DNA of 64,000 bases from Hyparrhenia diplandra (lineage: Eukaryota; Streptophyta; Magnoliopsida; Poales; Poaceae): NCBI GenBank assembly GCA_015847255.1, contig JADLZK010010441.1, positions 62,001-126,000 of the forward strand, given 5' to 3'. Made by a program: the position numbers and the translations under genes. Below the pieces are notes generated by a model. It saw only the letters and a program-made list of their open reading frames with translations, was not told the origin of the DNA and ran no database searches. Below are positions 22,948 to 36,597 of the stretch, in pieces; the stretch's first letter is position 1; each line of letters starts with the position of its first letter.

Positions 22948-23590
22948 GGCATTTGTAGAGGTGAAATAACATTGGTCTCTTGGAAAGGAAGTTCAGATGC
23001 ACAGATATAAACGTATATATAATCCACGACAGGTCCAAATGAAGACAACAGACGAAGACATGTTGTCACGAAGATTTTGCAGTCTACAAACGTACGTGGA
23101 GGCCACGAACAAAAAATAAACTATATATATACTATATAAAAAGGTCCCTCTTTACTTGTTCTTATTATTTATTTTTTTTTGTGAAGATTATATGTTCTTT
23201 TTATTACTAGTAAATAATAATAACCATAAAAAAGAATATACCGAAATAAAATTGAGCGAACGAATATTGTACGTACTGGTATATCATTCGGAAGTTAGTT
23301 ATTATTGCTGTATGTATACTTGGTGATTGCCTAATATGTGGAGAGAATATTTGAACATGATTAGTAGGTGCACTGGCCGACAGGTGGGCCTGGATGCCCA
23401 GCCAGCCGGCCCGGCCGGTGCTCCACCCCTGTGTCGTCATGCAGGCGGGCACGACGGTTAAGCCCTGCCCTGCCCTGATGATGATTGTTTTTCCCGCGTC
23501 GCCGCCACGCCTTGTTGCCTAATCACTACTACACCAATCAGGTTCCGCCGACGACGGAGACGAAGAGGAGGAAGCTTTGGTGGCAGTAGG
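22948..23590. promoter_or_regulatory. Upstream region of the DHHC gene
   Basis: AT-rich up to about 23360, then GC-rich. It probably contains promoter and 5' UTR, but no single element can be assigned with confidence. Confidence 0.35.
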
Positions 23591-23727
23591 TTAGGTGTTC
23601 CCAGCTTCCAACCTCCAAATCCAAAACGGATTCGAGAGAGAGACAGAGAGGAAGCCGAACAGCAGCGGCGCCGTGCGTCTTCTCCGACCGCGCACCGCCG
23701 GCCGGCCGACGTGCTTGTGGTCGAGCA

Positions 23728-25612
23728 GTGACACGGCGCCGAGCCGCCGGCCGGAGAATTCAGGAGAGGGGCGCGCACGTACGCCGCCGTGGCTCCGCCG
23801 CGTATGCCTACTTGGTGATCGATCGTGCGAGGTCGGCCGGACGTGACCGTGAGAGCGAGGTCGACGACGACGTCTTGATCGACGATGATGGGGAGCGGCA
23901 GCCGGTGGACCGGAGGAGGCTGTACCAGGTTTGGAAAGGAAGCAATGTATGTAAACCTTCCTTGGTGCCTCTCTGGCTGCTTAATTCATCACCAGTTAGT
24001 TCCTGCAAAATGTCTGTGAATTTTAGAATTTTGGTGTCACCGATCGATCGATCATACGATTTTCAACTTGATTAAGAGAGTGACGGTGTAATAATTAAGC
24101 ATTAGCAATCCCTGAAATTTTTCTCAGAAATTCCTCTTTGGCGGGCGGTTGATTTTTGGCCCGGACGCCGGCTCCCTCGTCCTATCCACAGTCCTGATAG
24201 CAAGCCCGTTGGCCGGCCTGTGCTTCCAGTGCGTCACCAAGCTCGATTCCGGCAGCTCAGAGACGCAGCCGCTCGGCCTGCCGGTGCTCCTCGCCACCAT
24301 CCTTCTCGGGCTATCGGTGAGCCCGCACAAGCTCTGCCTGACTCAATCAACCTGCCGAATTGCTATCGATGATCAGGATTGCTAATCATCCGTTCTTCGC
24401 ATCGCGTCGCAGGATCTGGCGTTCCTGTTCCTGACATCGAGCAGGGACCCCGGGATCGTGCCGAGGAACGCGCGGCCGCCAGAGCAGGCGGAGCGCGGCG
24501 GCGGCGGCGACCCGTTGTCGTCGGCGACGACGATGACTTCGTCACGGCGTCTACCGAGTGGGTGGCGACGATGAGCGCCGCCGGGAACCCGGACCTCCGG
24601 CTGCCGCGCACCAGGGACGTGGCCGTCGCCGGTGGCCACGTCGTCCGGGTCAAGTACTGCGACACGTGCCTGCTGTACCGGCCGCCGCGGGCGTCACACT
24701 GCTCCATCTGCAACAACTGCGTCCAGAAATTCGACCACCATTGCCCCTGGGTCGGCCAGTGCATCGGCCTGGTGAGTATGTCGTCGTCCTCATGGTCTCG
24801 CCGGCCATGGCCTGGCTCTGATTGCATGCGTTGAGCTGACACCGATCGACGAACACGCAGCGCAACTACCGCTTCTTCTTCCTCTTCATCTCGACGTCCA
24901 CGTTCCTGTGCCTCTACGTCTTCGCGCTGTCCTGGCTCAACATCGCCGCGCAGAGGCCGAGACACGGCGGGTCGCTGCTCAGGTCCATGACCGGCGAGCC
25001 GCTGTCCCTCGTGCTCATCGTCTACACCTTCGTCGCCGCGTGGTTCGTCGGCGGCCTCACCGTCTTCCACATCTACCTCATGAGCACCAACCAGGTACGT
25101 ATCCGACGATCCGTCAGAGCCGTTGATCGAGAGCTGCGCACGCAATTCATGGTGTTGATTCGTTCGTGCAGACGACGTACGAGAACTTCAGGTACAGGTA
25201 CGACGAGAAGGAGAACCCGTACAACAGGGGCGTGCTGGCCAACATCTCCGAGGTGTTCTGCGCCGGGATGCCGCCGTCGATGAACAATTTCCGGGCATGG
25301 GTGGAGCTGCCGTCACCGGTACCGGAGGCGTTCGTCGACGGTGGTGGTTCGCCGTTCACTTCCAGGAACAAGATCGACCTGGAGATGGGGCACAAGGGCG
25401 TGCAACTCCCTGCTGCTGGTGTTCCTGCCATCTTGCAGGGGCTGCATTACGCGGAAATGGAGAACAGTGCCAGCGTCCACATCAGGACCGGCAGTTCGCC
25501 GAGGCGCCGGACCCCCTTGATGATCCCCGATCAGGAGCCACCACAACCTGCGGCAGCCGGAGGAGCTTCGTCTCCGACAGTGTTTGTACATCACGACGAC
25601 GGAGTCGAATGA
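23728..25612 (+). CDS. DHHC-type protein S-acyltransferase (frameshifted here)
   Basis: Membrane enzyme that attaches palmitate to cysteines of target proteins. Five exons: up to 23946, 24128-24316, 24413-24771, 24861-25094 and 25172-25612, all with GT/AG introns. Exon 1 ends RRLYQVWKGSN, a conserved plant PAT N-terminal block. Exon 2 begins KFLFGGRLIFGPDAGSL, then TM1 (about VLSTVLIASPLAGLCF). TM2 is followed by the DPG motif (SRDPGIVPRN). Exon 3 has the zinc-binding Cys-rich domain (YCDTCLLYRPPRASHCSICN) and the catalytic DHHC in FDHHCPWVGQC. Exon 4 has TM3 (NYRFFFLFI) and TM4 (FVGGLTVFHIYL). Exon 5 starts with the TTxE motif (TTYENFRY). Exon 3 is 359 nt where 360 are needed: one base is missing between about 24475 and 24530. 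No in-frame ATG is found in exon 1, so the true start is unknown and 23728 is only a lower bound. Family certain; targets unknown. Confidence 0.85.
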
Positions 25613-26385
25613 AGCGATCTATGAGCAGCGGCAAGAACTCTTCCGTGGTCACTGTGGCTGGAACTGTGGTTACACGTACAATGATGCACTTGCAACACAT
25701 TTTTGGACAAGCTTGGAACTTGAGAGGTTAAACATCATGATAGATTATGACCTTTTTGCTCATACGGTGAAGAATTAGGTAATTTACCTAAGGTAAATTC
25801 TCCAAACGTTGCTGCTTCAACTTATTAAGGTGTAATTTTAGGAGAGAATTATATTGCTTCCATGTCAGAACCTCCAATTTAGTTTGTTTGTATTAGAGTT
25901 AGCCAATTCATTATCATGATTATGGTACTCGATAGTCACCAATAGATTGCAATGTTGTCATTTATTTTTGGAGAAACAAAGAGATATACTTTCAACCCTT
26001 ATGTATGTCATTTATCTTTGGAGGAAACCACGTGTGACACGATAGATCTTCTGAGGCTACGTCCAAACCGAATGTAAACAAGTAATTAGGAATGAGAAGC
26101 ATATTTTTAACTTTCATGGCAATATCATATCATCCAAAGGTTCCATATATCCTTGTAAGAGGAGAATTGAGATGAAGCGGTAAGGGAGAAAGACACGTGG
26201 AGGATGATACCAGCACCCTTCACCTAATACAAATGTAATCAAATTACATAAGTAGCTAATGGAATATAGCTAGCTTATGCATCTTAAACCAATTGGCATC
26301 ACACTGTATATGGATGAGATATATTGGTTATGACTGGCCTAACAGGCATTTTTTTTATACAAGAGTTATTTGCTTGGTAGATAAA
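25613..26385. other. 3' flank of the DHHC gene, no gene seen
   Basis: AT-rich; probably includes the 3' UTR. No clear poly(A) site chosen. Confidence 0.4.
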
Positions 26386-26935
26386 TATCGATAGAGCGAT
26401 GGAACATGTCGATTTCCTCAACGGTGATGACAAAACGATGTCATCATCATTGATGGAGAATAAGGTACTCAGCCCTTCCTTTGTCTCACTTTTGTGGTTC
26501 TATGCAGCCATGGTGGGGGCTGGTGAGAGTTTGTTTTCCAACGATATCTATCTCGGATATCGGTTGGACTTGTGTTCTCCCATGACGAATCTGGTGAAGG
26601 TGTCGGCGATGAGGGTCGATGGCGTAATCAGCGGCGCAATTTCATCATGTTTGCATGTGGAGTTTTAGCGGTTTATACACTCCTCTTTTGCAAAAGTGAT
26701 GGGCATGAGGATGACGGTGGTGGATGGTGAGATGGTCCTGTTTCGTTGGATCGGAGCTTGCGTCCGTGGCATATCCGTTTGGGATGATGATCCTAGATGG
26801 TGGAATTTATGGTTTTTTCAAGGTTTATTGTCTCCCATAATGGAGTTGGAGTAGTTTGATTTATTTTTGTAATGAGAGGATGTAACTTGCTTTAGTATCA
26901 ATAAAATTTTCTTTGCCACAAAAAAATATTAGCTA
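26386..26935 (+). mobile_element. Retroposon-like segment with A-rich tail
   Basis: Ends AATAAAATTTTCTTTGCCAC followed by a short A run at 26925-26931, like the 3' end of a retroposed transcript. The frame at 26399-26668 has no known domain, and no target duplication was found. Confidence 0.35.
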
Positions 26936-26959
26936 AAATTGACCGTCGTATATCTAAAT

Positions 26960-27455
26960 AGAATAAATATTAGCTGCCAAGTTATGAATGTGTCCTCTGC
27001 TCACAAAGAGTTGATGAATCCTTGCCGCATCTTTTCTTCGATTGCCCTTTTGCTCAGGCCCGTTGGAACATCCTCCATTTATCAATTCGGGTACAATTTC
27101 AGTTGAACAGGTTGTGGAAGCACTCAAAGCCCAACTTCATTTGCGTTTCTTCTTAGAAATCATTATAACAATATGTCGGTCAATTTGGTCTTGTCGAAAC
27201 AACATCATCTTCAGAGGGATACATGCAACCATTCAGCAATGCAAGTCTACTTCAGAGAAGAGTTGCTTTAGTTATACTAAGAGCAAAACAGTCCTACCAT
27301 CCAGATATTGTTTCATGGCTAGAAGCCTTTATGCAATTTTGCTTTTTTTGTCTCTTTTTTGTCTCTTGAAGACTTGTTGAAAGACTTTATTTCATTTTGT
27401 TTAATAAAAGCACAGTAGGGATCCAAACCCCTACTGTTTTTCAAAAAAAAAAAAA
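26960..27455 (+). mobile_element. LINE 3' end relic
   Basis: Encodes the end of a LINE zinc-binding domain (ESLPHLFFDCPFAQARWNIL) and then an IWSCRNNIIFRGI block, like the SIWCTPNVDQIFNG block of the LINE at 12 kb. The 3' UTR has AATAAAAGCACAGTAGGG and an 11-A tail near 27443-27454. 5' part missing; no clear target duplication. Confidence 0.7.
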
Positions 27456-28245
27456 CTAATAGGTGGATAATTTTTAACCAAATCTTCAATTAGTTAGACA
27501 ACTAGCTAGCCATTCTCAACTAATTTAAATTAATTTTTAGCTCAACTAGTGACCAGCTCTAGCTTATCTAAACGTGTAGTACTACACTAGAATCAATACA
27601 GCTAGAAGTTATATGGGCAACCAATCAAACTCGCCCGAGGAAACTTCACACAAAAGAGGGTTGCCGCGCAGAGTCGAACATGGGCGATTATCCATTTCTC
27701 ATTAAAAGTAGGAGGGGCAATCCAAAGGCGTGTTCCATGATTGGCCCCTTGGACTTCCTCTTTTGGACGCTTGCGTCTGGTTGGGTTGTGGAGGATCCAC
27801 CGGTCCAGCCTGACACGGACACCCCGTCGCTCTCTGACGCGAACCCGTCGCCCGCCTTTGGAGCAAGCCCCAGCAGCAGCCGGAGTGGTAAACTTTCAGG
27901 TGATGATGCTCGTTTTACTTTATACTGCAGCCTTCGGTGTCCTCATCGACTACGTACTACTGAGCAGTGACCAAAGAGTGACTATAGTGACTTCAACGCA
28001 CCAATCCAGCTTCGACTACTTCGGTGATCTACTGGTCACATATTGCCATGTTTTTCTTTATCATATATTTTTACTATTTTTGAGGAACTAGTTGACACAA
28101 AAGTAGTTTGATTTCTTATTAATTGACAAATAAAATGCCCACTAAAGGTATGGTCGAATGGAGCAGTAGCTTTTGTGTTTTCTTTTTCTAACCGCTGATG
28201 GGTGCCCCACGGCAAATTGATTCTAAAAGTTTATTTGGAAGAGCT
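27456..28245. other. No gene seen
   Basis: 27680-27970 has moderately GC-rich frames without recognisable domains; the rest is AT-rich. Confidence 0.35.
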
Positions 28246-28250
28246 CCGAC

Positions 28251-29704
28251 TGAAGGCATCTAGGCCTCTAATGGATTTCGGTAATTAATGACAACGTAAG
28301 ATTATTGTGACTAACGTGTGTTTTGCAGAAACTGATTGAGTTAGGTCACAATAATGGTTCGCATGTCCTCTGTCGATGGAGATCGTTTCGGTTTTCAAAG
28401 AATGGACGACAAGGTTAAGGACGGTTAGTTCCGATTGTCAACGGCGTTGAGTGACATTGGATTAGTCGTTAGGACTTTGTTCTTCCTTCGGTCGTACTAT
28501 TAAGCGGGGTGCGGATGGGTAGCTTGACCTTAGGTGAGTCTAATGGGTTTAGAGTGGTGCACACTTGTCAAACTTAGCGCTAGGTAGCTACAAAATGTTC
28601 ATGAAAAGGTTTGGAGTTGAAGTCGTTTCGCAAAGGGTTTGAATTGGAAGTGAAATTGACTTCAACGGCTGCGCCGACATTTGGATGGATGAGCGTCGGA
28701 CGTTGATGTCGGCGCCGGGCGTGTTGGCTCGTGCAACAAAGAAGGAAGAGCGCCCGAGCGCTAGGGTTTTGAACCGTCGTCGGCGTCAGCCCGGCGCAAT
28801 CCGATGAACCACGCATCCGGCCATACCGTCGGGACGGCGTCCGCGGGTAGGGGCTCGGATTCCTCCGGCGCACGCAGCGGCTAGTCGAAGATTCAAACAT
28901 CTCCATGCGTCGACACATCCGACGCTTGGTTTTTGGCGGCGTCCGGCGCCCTACGCCAGGTGACTTTTCGGGGTAATGGTTGGGACTTTGGCCTTGGGCT
29001 ATAAATACAACCTTACCTCCTCCATGTTGAGTCTCTTACCCATTGTTTCGGTGAAGATACTCTTTGAGAGCAAGGGAGAGCAAGAGCCTAGTGAAGTTTG
29101 AGAGATTTGATAATCCAAGCCTAAGGACTTCATTAGTGCTAGGGAGTAAACAAGTGTCCATCCACTCTTCTCATTAGGCTTGTTGGGTCAAGTGAGAGTT
29201 CGTGCTTGTTTTTCTTGGTGATCGCCATCACCTAGACGGCTTGGTGGCGGTTCGGTGCTTGAAGATCACCCGGTGGTGCTTGTGGATGACTCAAGCCATC
29301 TTGTTGTGGGCGACTCACCGCGACGGAGTGTCGAAGAATCAACCCGTAGAGAGCACTTGATCCTTGCGCGGATTAAGGGGGAGCTATACCCTTGCGAGGG
29401 TGCTCCAACAAGGACTATTGGGGAGTGGCGACTCTCCAATACCTCGGGAAAACATCGCCGCGTTCTTCTTCCTCTCTTTACTTTGAGCATTTACTTTCAT
29501 TCAATTATGTCTTTACATTCCTAGAATTGCCATGCTAGAGCAGAAATTGGAACCTAGGGTGCAAAACTTTGTGGGGTAGTTCATAGAAACACAATTAGGC
29601 ACTAGTGGGTGAATATGGGCTAGTAGGTTGTTTATTTGCGATAAAATTTTAGATTAGCCTAATTCACACCCCCCCCCCCCCTCCTGGGCATCTTGATCCT
29701 TTCA
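28251..29704. mobile_element. Solo LTR, 1454 bp, perfect TSD
   Basis: Starts TGAAGGCATCTAGGCC and ends TTGATCCTTTCA. Flanked by identical CCGAC (28246-28250 and 29705-29709). A TATAAATAC promoter-like site lies near 29000, followed by a leader. The end (C run, then CTCCTGGGCATCTTGATCC) resembles the 3' end of grass retroelement LTRs. No internal domain remains. Confidence 0.9.
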
Positions 29705-29709
29705 CCGAC

Positions 29710-30970
29710 TTTCTGGAAACAAATCCAAATCTCCAGATAATTTCACCATGGAGCTAGCCTTCTAGTAAAGTATTTGGTATAACTCTAGCTCTAAGTTTCT
29801 TCCCCTCTATCTAGTGCCACATTGACCTGTGTGTTAGCTCTTCATCTCCTCTTTCTCCTTCCCGCAGTTGCGAGTTCACGGCCAACGCTCGCGGCCTAGG
29901 CAGGTCCAGAACTCACAGCATCCTAGGACGACACTATAGTGACTAGGCGATGCCTGCGGCGGGTGGGCATGGCTAGAGCTCATGGCCCTGCTCTACCTCT
30001 GTGGTGTGGGGGAGTTCGACACGGCGCACGGTGTCCACGAAAGGCATGTGGCCAGGGCTTGAGGGGCGACGACTCTAGTGCGGCAACTGTGCTCGCGGCC
30101 TAGGTGTGAAACGGCCAAGCTCGCGTGAGGAGAAGGTGACAAATTTGAAAAGACCATTTTTCATGTAACTAGTGGTAGTGGTGGATAATTTTCTCCAACT
30201 CCACCAAACTCGAGTTGGTGAAGCACCCTTGAGGTGGTCCACAAAATCAATGGACTTCATGAAGCTGCTACATGATGGAATTGCATAGGGCTAAAGGTGT
30301 TATTTAGGCTAAACAAAGTGGAAGTGGAGTTGTTTTTCTTGAGTGTCAAGCTACAGGAGCTCTCCCATCTCCCAAACAGACCCTAACTTGGGCTTGCCTT
30401 TTTTTTACTAATGGATTCCGAAGGCATTCAAACCTACTTCGGCCTCAAATTAGGACTCCTTTTGATTTGAGGACCCCTCATTTTGGGCCTACTTTTTTTT
30501 ATCTACTCTAGCATGTGTCCTCAAATCAGAGTCCCAAAATCTTTTCTTTTAGAAACTAATACACGGGACTTGCACGTCATTCTCTGTTCTTCCCATCCTT
30601 AGTTTTATTGAGATCTAGACAAGCAAAGGAAGGGCTGCTTGCACGCTCCCCTTGGGGGATGAGTACTCGTCGGGTGAGAAGTCCTAGTCATGAGAGGAAT
30701 TCACTCTTGAAAGCTTGTTGTAGGTTCACCGAGGGGGTGGAGCAAGCTCGCCGTGAAGGAGTCCAGGAGTCACTGGACGAGGAGTCCTCCCCCGTGGGCT
30801 CATTGGCGGAGGAGTCGGGGAGCCATGTCGATAGAGAGTCTCGCTGTGATGGAGAAGAAGGCAAACGGACATCGGAAGCGGACAGGCAAACGCGTCACCA
30901 GGGATGATGATGATAAAAAAATCGAAGTTAGTTACAAGGAACATAGGCATAAAATAAACATCTTCACTAG
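29710..30970. other. No gene assigned
   Basis: 29870-30110 and 30600-30910 are GC-rich with short open frames (for example 30608-30907 on +). I recognise no domain or splice pattern. Confidence 0.35.
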
Positions 30971-30974
30971 GCAT

Positions 30975-32560
30975 AAAATCAGCAGCTTTACCAACAACCC
31001 AAAACGCCACGGAAAAAACACAATTAAAATGGAAAATATACAAGCAAATAAAAAAGAACACCACACACCAACATCATAAAAGGCACTTTAATTTGTGAGG
31101 GATATGGACGCAAGGTTCCAGTATGGAGTCCTTGTCACACACTGATGGCCACAATGAAAAAAGAAAAGGGTGAATTAATTATCATTGTCTAAATAGGAAG
31201 CAAACGGCTCCAAAGCCTCCTTTGGGGTCATCTGTGCTCTGAAGACGCTGATAGATTCGCCTTCGTCCTGTACTCGCCACTGGATTGAAGCTGAAATGTC
31301 CACTGCCGCAGATTCCTTGTATGGTGAAAATATGTGGGAATAAATCTTCTTTTTAGACCTTCTTTGGGAATCCTTCAGCGTACATGCCTTTTGCTCACAC
31401 AAATAGAGAATAGGAACAGTCTAGGAAATTTTTGTTTGCCTTTATTTTAGAGAAAAAATGTAGAGAGCTTGGCATCCATTCAAACCTATAAAGTTCCTAT
31501 GCTTTTCCTATGGTCTATCAAATAATTATTCCTTCAGAAATTCCTAAATTTTCCAATCATCTGTGTTTGCAATTGTGTTCCTACGAAATTCTTTGTGTTC
31601 CATTGCAAAGGGGGCATAGTCATGATTCCACGATGATGTCTTTTCTCGGTGCTAGTCAAGGTTCTATTATGCTTCCTATTAGTTTGGAATCTCCATAAGT
31701 TGGTATGGAGGATTTGTATGTCTGAATCTATGGATATTCATATTCTATTCAATTATAACATTGATGCTAAATATATGTATCTGACTATGTTTTTTTTACT
31801 ATTTTTGTTTCTTATTGCAAACTGTATTCGAGAAAATGTGAAATATCCTACATTCTTCACGTTCATGAAGAACAAAGTACTCGGTGAGGCCATATAAAAT
31901 TTATATCTCTGATTATTGTTGATGTAAATGATATTTTTTAATACTATAAACAATGTTTGTTATCTAAACTACTTAATGTATTATTTATGGATAATCATAT
32001 TAATTCAAATACTTTTAGTTTATTTTATATTTTTATGAAAGAGTTTTAAAATTTTCTAATATATTTATTGATAATATATTGTAATTTTTATTAGTAATTT
32101 ATATCTTTAATATATATTAATAAATATGTCATTTTTAATGAGTTGTCTTTATCTACATGTGTTATTATGTACTCACATTTAAAATCTCTACATATATGAT
32201 ATTTGTTATACTATTACTATCCATAAAGTAAATTGATTCTTAGTATTTTAAAATTGTGTAGATATTCAAGTGTGAATCCAAATTTGAAATGTCCATTTTT
32301 GTGTTCACAGCTAATAACATTTGTATCTAAATTAAAATTTGATAAGTAGCAGTATTTGAATTCAATTCCATGCGCATTCAATTTGAATCAATCCCTGTCC
32401 ACAAGACCTAGTTGCTTGTGATACATTTGTTTCTTGTTAACACTTGTTTTTGTCATGCTGAAACTTCCAATATTGTACACCTCGATTGACATCTGACAAT
32501 TGTTGTTCCTAGCTTGTCATTAATTACTGGTAGTAAACATACAAAAGAGGTTAAAAAAAC
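30975..32560. repeat. Diverged repeat, copy A (partner at 45085)
   Basis: 30975-31340 matches 45100-45450, including a stretch which on the minus strand encodes MTPKEALEP(F/L)ASYLDND in both copies. 31620-31692 and 32400-32530 match 45630-45830. An AT-rich stretch of about 700 bp (31693-32400) is present only in this copy. The conserved minus-strand peptide suggests that a gene or TE coding sequence was duplicated; its family is unknown. Confidence 0.7.
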
Positions 32561-32847
32561 AACAACGAAACATGGGTTGGATGATAAGATTAAACCATGG
32601 CACATCGTCCGATGACGTCTGTTTCCCGTGTAGAAGTGACTTAACCTATTGACTTCGGCGAATCATCCCCGGTGAAGCCAAACTAGACTTAATTAATGAC
32701 TAGTTGAGAAGCTCACTATGATGTGCCGTATGATCTAGCTGAATGGGTAGTGCTACACTAGCACTGCATCAACAGTAGCAGTGCCTCTTCAGTATCCATT
32801 TGCAGGAAAGGAATGTTGTGTGCCGATGTGTTAGCGTTGAGTACGCG

Positions 32848-33533
32848 TGTCATGAACCAAAAAAGGATCGCGGAATAGGGTCCAACAAGGGGAACGCATA
32901 GCGCCGCCCGGGGGCTCAAGGCCGGCGCCGCCGCCACCCACCGTGTGAGCACGCCATCGTCATCGCTTCTTCGTTAAGTAAAAAGAATATTTAGAGAATA
33001 AAGGATAAGAATAAAATAGGAAAGGAATAAGATTACTTGTAAAAGAGGTATTCCAATCTATAAGGAAACCTCTAGACCTTTCTTAGGCAAGTCTCCCTCG
33101 GACTATAAATACAAAGGGGCATGTAATAATCCGTTTGCGTTAAGCGAGAAAAATTAAAAGGGTAGCTCCCCAAACAGCTCTTATCTCTCTAGCTCTCTCG
33201 CCTCGCCCACGCACGTCTTGCGCCGCTTCTTTGCCGCCGCCGCTGGCACACCACCGCCCGCGCCCCGCGCATTACCATTGCACGCCGGCCGACAGACCAC
33301 CTACGCCGCCGCCCCATCACCGCCCGCCGCCCGCAAGACCGCCGGCGCGGCCGCCGCTGTCGCGCACCACCACCTTCACCAGCCACGCCGGCTCCTTCCT
33401 TCCTATTCCTCTCTCTCCGCTGCCTCATTTTATCGTCATCAATCTACGTCACCGCCACCTCCACCTCCGTTCCTCCTCCCCAACGGCCGAGGCAATCACG
33501 TGTCGGTTCGGCCCAATCTAGCGGGTTATGACA
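32848..33533 (+). mobile_element. Solo LTR related to the 1-4 kb element
   Basis: Starts TGTCATGAACC and ends GGTTATGACA. Flanks ACGCG (32843-32847) and ATGCG (33534-33538) agree at 4 of 5 bases. Shares start, ACTATAAATACAAA-type promoter and GC-rich leader order with the LTRs at 1043 and 3566 (minus strand there). Confidence 0.75.
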
Positions 33534-34027
33534 ATGCGGCTGAGAGGCAACCTTTGGGCTTCTACTTAGGATGAAGAAAGACATCACCAAGTGATGGTGG
33601 AACTCAGATTAGAAGCACCAAGGATTCTTTATATTGTGGCGCTGGGGTGGTGTGTAGATAATTCCCTTCCTTCTCTTGTAAGCAAATGATGCAAAATAGA
33701 TGCACACAAAAAGTTTGATCCACTTTCTCGTGGCGAATCTATGACACGCGGGCAGAGCAGGCAGTTGGTTGTCCATGTATCCAATGGATATCCTCTAGTT
33801 CACAAAATGAATTAGGAATTTATTTTTCTCCACCAAAATTCGAATTCCTAGTTTATTTGCTAAAATCCATGAATCTTCAACTTCCACCTATACACGTGGG
33901 TCTGCTCACTAGGTGGTATTATTCTCCCCAATGCCCACTCATGACTAAAATTTCCCAGCAGTACACGAGGGAGGCCAACTCGATGGCAAGACAAGCTGCA
34001 CTATCAAGATGCTCCATCAGAGCCCTG
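33534..34027. other. No gene seen
   Basis: Intergenic sequence between a solo LTR and the Harbinger-like element. Confidence 0.4.
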
Positions 34028-34030
34028 TAA

Positions 34031-36597
34031 GGCCTCGTTTGGCTGCTCGTGTATTGGAGTGGAACAGGCCCAAACCGCGTGTATCGTGGGCCAAAACCCA
34101 CGTCGGGGTCAGCTCCCACGCTCGGCCCAAAATTACGTTTGGCTGCTCGTGTATTGGCGTGGGTGAGGTGCCGATCCACTCCAATACACCGGTGAAAAAA
34201 AAATCCCCACCCGAGGTGTGGAAACAAAACACCGAGCTCTCGCGTGCGAGCGGCGAGCGCGCTCACGCCTCGCCGTCGCCGCTCCGGCCGCCGCCGCGCC
34301 GTCGCTGCTCCGGCCACCACCGCGTCGTCGCTGCTCCGGTCGACTGCTCGTCGTCGCCGCTCCGATCTCCTCTTCCTCCTCCTGTCGCCGCCCCCTCATC
34401 GTCGCCCAGCTGCATCTGCGACATCGTCGTCCCTCACCCAGCCATCCACTGCACACCCTAGTCGATTCGCTCCGGTGAGCCTCTCCCTCCCCTCTTATTC
34501 CTTCCATCTCTGCTCAGCTGATTCTTCACTTCTTTTGCTTAGGGTTTCAATTTTACCTTTCTTCTCCTATAGATCTTGCAGAGTCAGATCTCGTGTAGTT
34601 TGATGCTTGCCGATCTTTTCCTAGCATGTTGCCAGGGAGCTGTGCTACCCGCGTTGGTGTCCAAGTACCTTTGCTCAAGATGAGCAGCAGTTCCCTAGGT
34701 TGTGCGTGTTCCTTTGTGTGCATTCAGTTCGTCAGAGAGTAGTACCTATACGTGATTGTGCGTGTGTTGATCTTTTTTAGTCCAAGGCACCTGGCTTGCT
34801 CCCGTATTTTATCTCAATCTATATTTCTAGGAGCATTAAATTACTAGCTTCTCATACTAGTCTTTCTCGGATTGCAAGTTTGCTTGCTGCTTCCTATTGG
34901 TTCAGTTTGTGTCCAGGTCAATCTGCTCCTCGCCGGTGCTTAGAAGTCGTCTGCTCTCCTTAGGTGCATTTCTGCTGCTCTGTTTTTTTTTGGTGTAGAC
35001 TGACGACGCTCACTGAAGCTTCCATGTGCTAGCAATGGGCATTCAGATTTGACGTCCTACAGTTTGTTTTGGTACAACAACATTGTGTTTTTCGGCAGGC
35101 TGTTTTCTCTCCAACTGTTGTTGTTTCTTTTGTTAGTAGATCTTTTGTGTATTTGTCTTGAGTTAAAACATTCTATGGGAGAATAATTATCAAGTAATTC
35201 CAAGAAAACAATCGGCAAATTAGTGAGTTTTCCAAATGGCTGAAAGATAATGCAATTTTAGCCTATTTTCAAAACACCCCAGCCACTTTTATATTTTCTT
35301 GGATGGTTAATTAGTTATCTCCGCTACTCTAGTAGTGAAGTTCAAGTTTTGGGTTCTGATAACTGTTTCTCTGTAGTACTGTAAAATTATTCATTCAGGT
35401 AGTAGTGTAAAATTATTCATTCAGCACTCATATTCATTCAGTAAGCTTGGATTGACGCTTACTGCTTCCCAGGTCTGTACGCTTACTTATCCCACATGAC
35501 TTAGCAGTCCTTGACAGAGTTTTAGCTCCATCTGAATTGTTGGATTGCATTTCATACCATGGTGGTCTGCTTGTTAGCCAATAGGTCAGATATTGTTGCT
35601 TGGATGAGTATCTACTGTTATCTATTTTTCCAGTCTTGATTTGTTGTCACTGCTGTAGTCTACCATGATGCCTTGCCTTACCATGATATCTGACATCTAT
35701 TTTGTTATTTTATTCTGCAGAAAGTCTACAATTCTTGATGCCAACTCTCTGAATGCATTCAAGATGCTTTTACCATGCTGCTTAAAGATGCTTCTAGGAC
35801 AAATTTCATGATGCAACTCAAGCTAGTGTTTCATAGATGATGTCCCAACGCTGGTGCTGTCTCTATTGTAGTTATAGTTCAGCTTTAGTATAAACTATCC
35901 TTTGATTAAGTAGATAGCTTAGGTTCTTAAATTAAATTGCATCGTTGTGAACCTGTTTTGATGGATCTTGCTTGAGAACTACTGGAAGGGCTAGCTGTTG
36001 GATGGAGCAACTATTGGATTGGATTCATTAGGCTTTGAGAATATTGTTGATTTGGTCTATCAAAATTTAAAGTGTTTGTGTATGAAATTTAATTGTATAC
36101 ACTTTTTTTTTTTATCTACTACAGTTTGGTTGTGTTTTCTTTCTTGAGGTTTCTCTGAACCAATTATTTTTATATGCAATCTGGTTCTGTTGATGTCAAG
36201 CCCCTACAAACATAGATGTTTATTATTTTGCATGAGAATGCAACTTTGTGTAAATGATTCTTTATATTGCATTCTCTGTTGTCAGGTCCAAATCAAGCTT
36301 AGTTGTGTTGCATGTCGTTGTTAATGAATTTGCGAAATTTTTATATTTACTATTTTTTCATATATTTGCACTTTATTTTGACTTGGTTTCGTATGTGCTA
36401 TACTCAAGAAGAGAAATCACTGGTAAACCACTGAATGCTTCCAAACCGCAAACCACTGCGCGCTTCCAAACGAAAAATGTCAGTTCCACTAATGTAACAG
36501 AAACCCGAGGTGGGTTGGGTGGTCAGCGTGGATTGACCACATACTCGTGTGGGTGAGGATTCACGTGGAAACAAACCACGTACAGCCAAACGAGCCC
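34031..36597. mobile_element. PIF/Harbinger-like element, 2.57 kb, non-autonomous
   Basis: Ends GGCCTCGTTTGGCTG and CAGCCAAACGAGCCC are inverted repeats (one mismatch), flanked by TAA (34028-34030 and 36598-36600). The subterminal 21-bp unit starting GTTTGGCTGCTCGTGT occurs twice (34037 and 34138). The interior has a GC-rich leader-like block (34216-34470), a possible splice donor at about 34474 and a long AT-rich intron-like stretch, but no transposase or Myb-like PIF ORF. It may hold a captured 5' region of a host gene; donor unknown. Confidence 0.75.

Noticed and set aside
23595..23846. Alternative reading frame at the start of the DHHC gene
   Set aside because: It does not reach the conserved RRLYQVWKGSN block and begins with GTG, not ATG.
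33189..33574. Arg/Pro/Ala-rich overlapping ORFs on both strands
   Set aside because: They fall in the GC-rich leader of a solo LTR; open only because of base composition.
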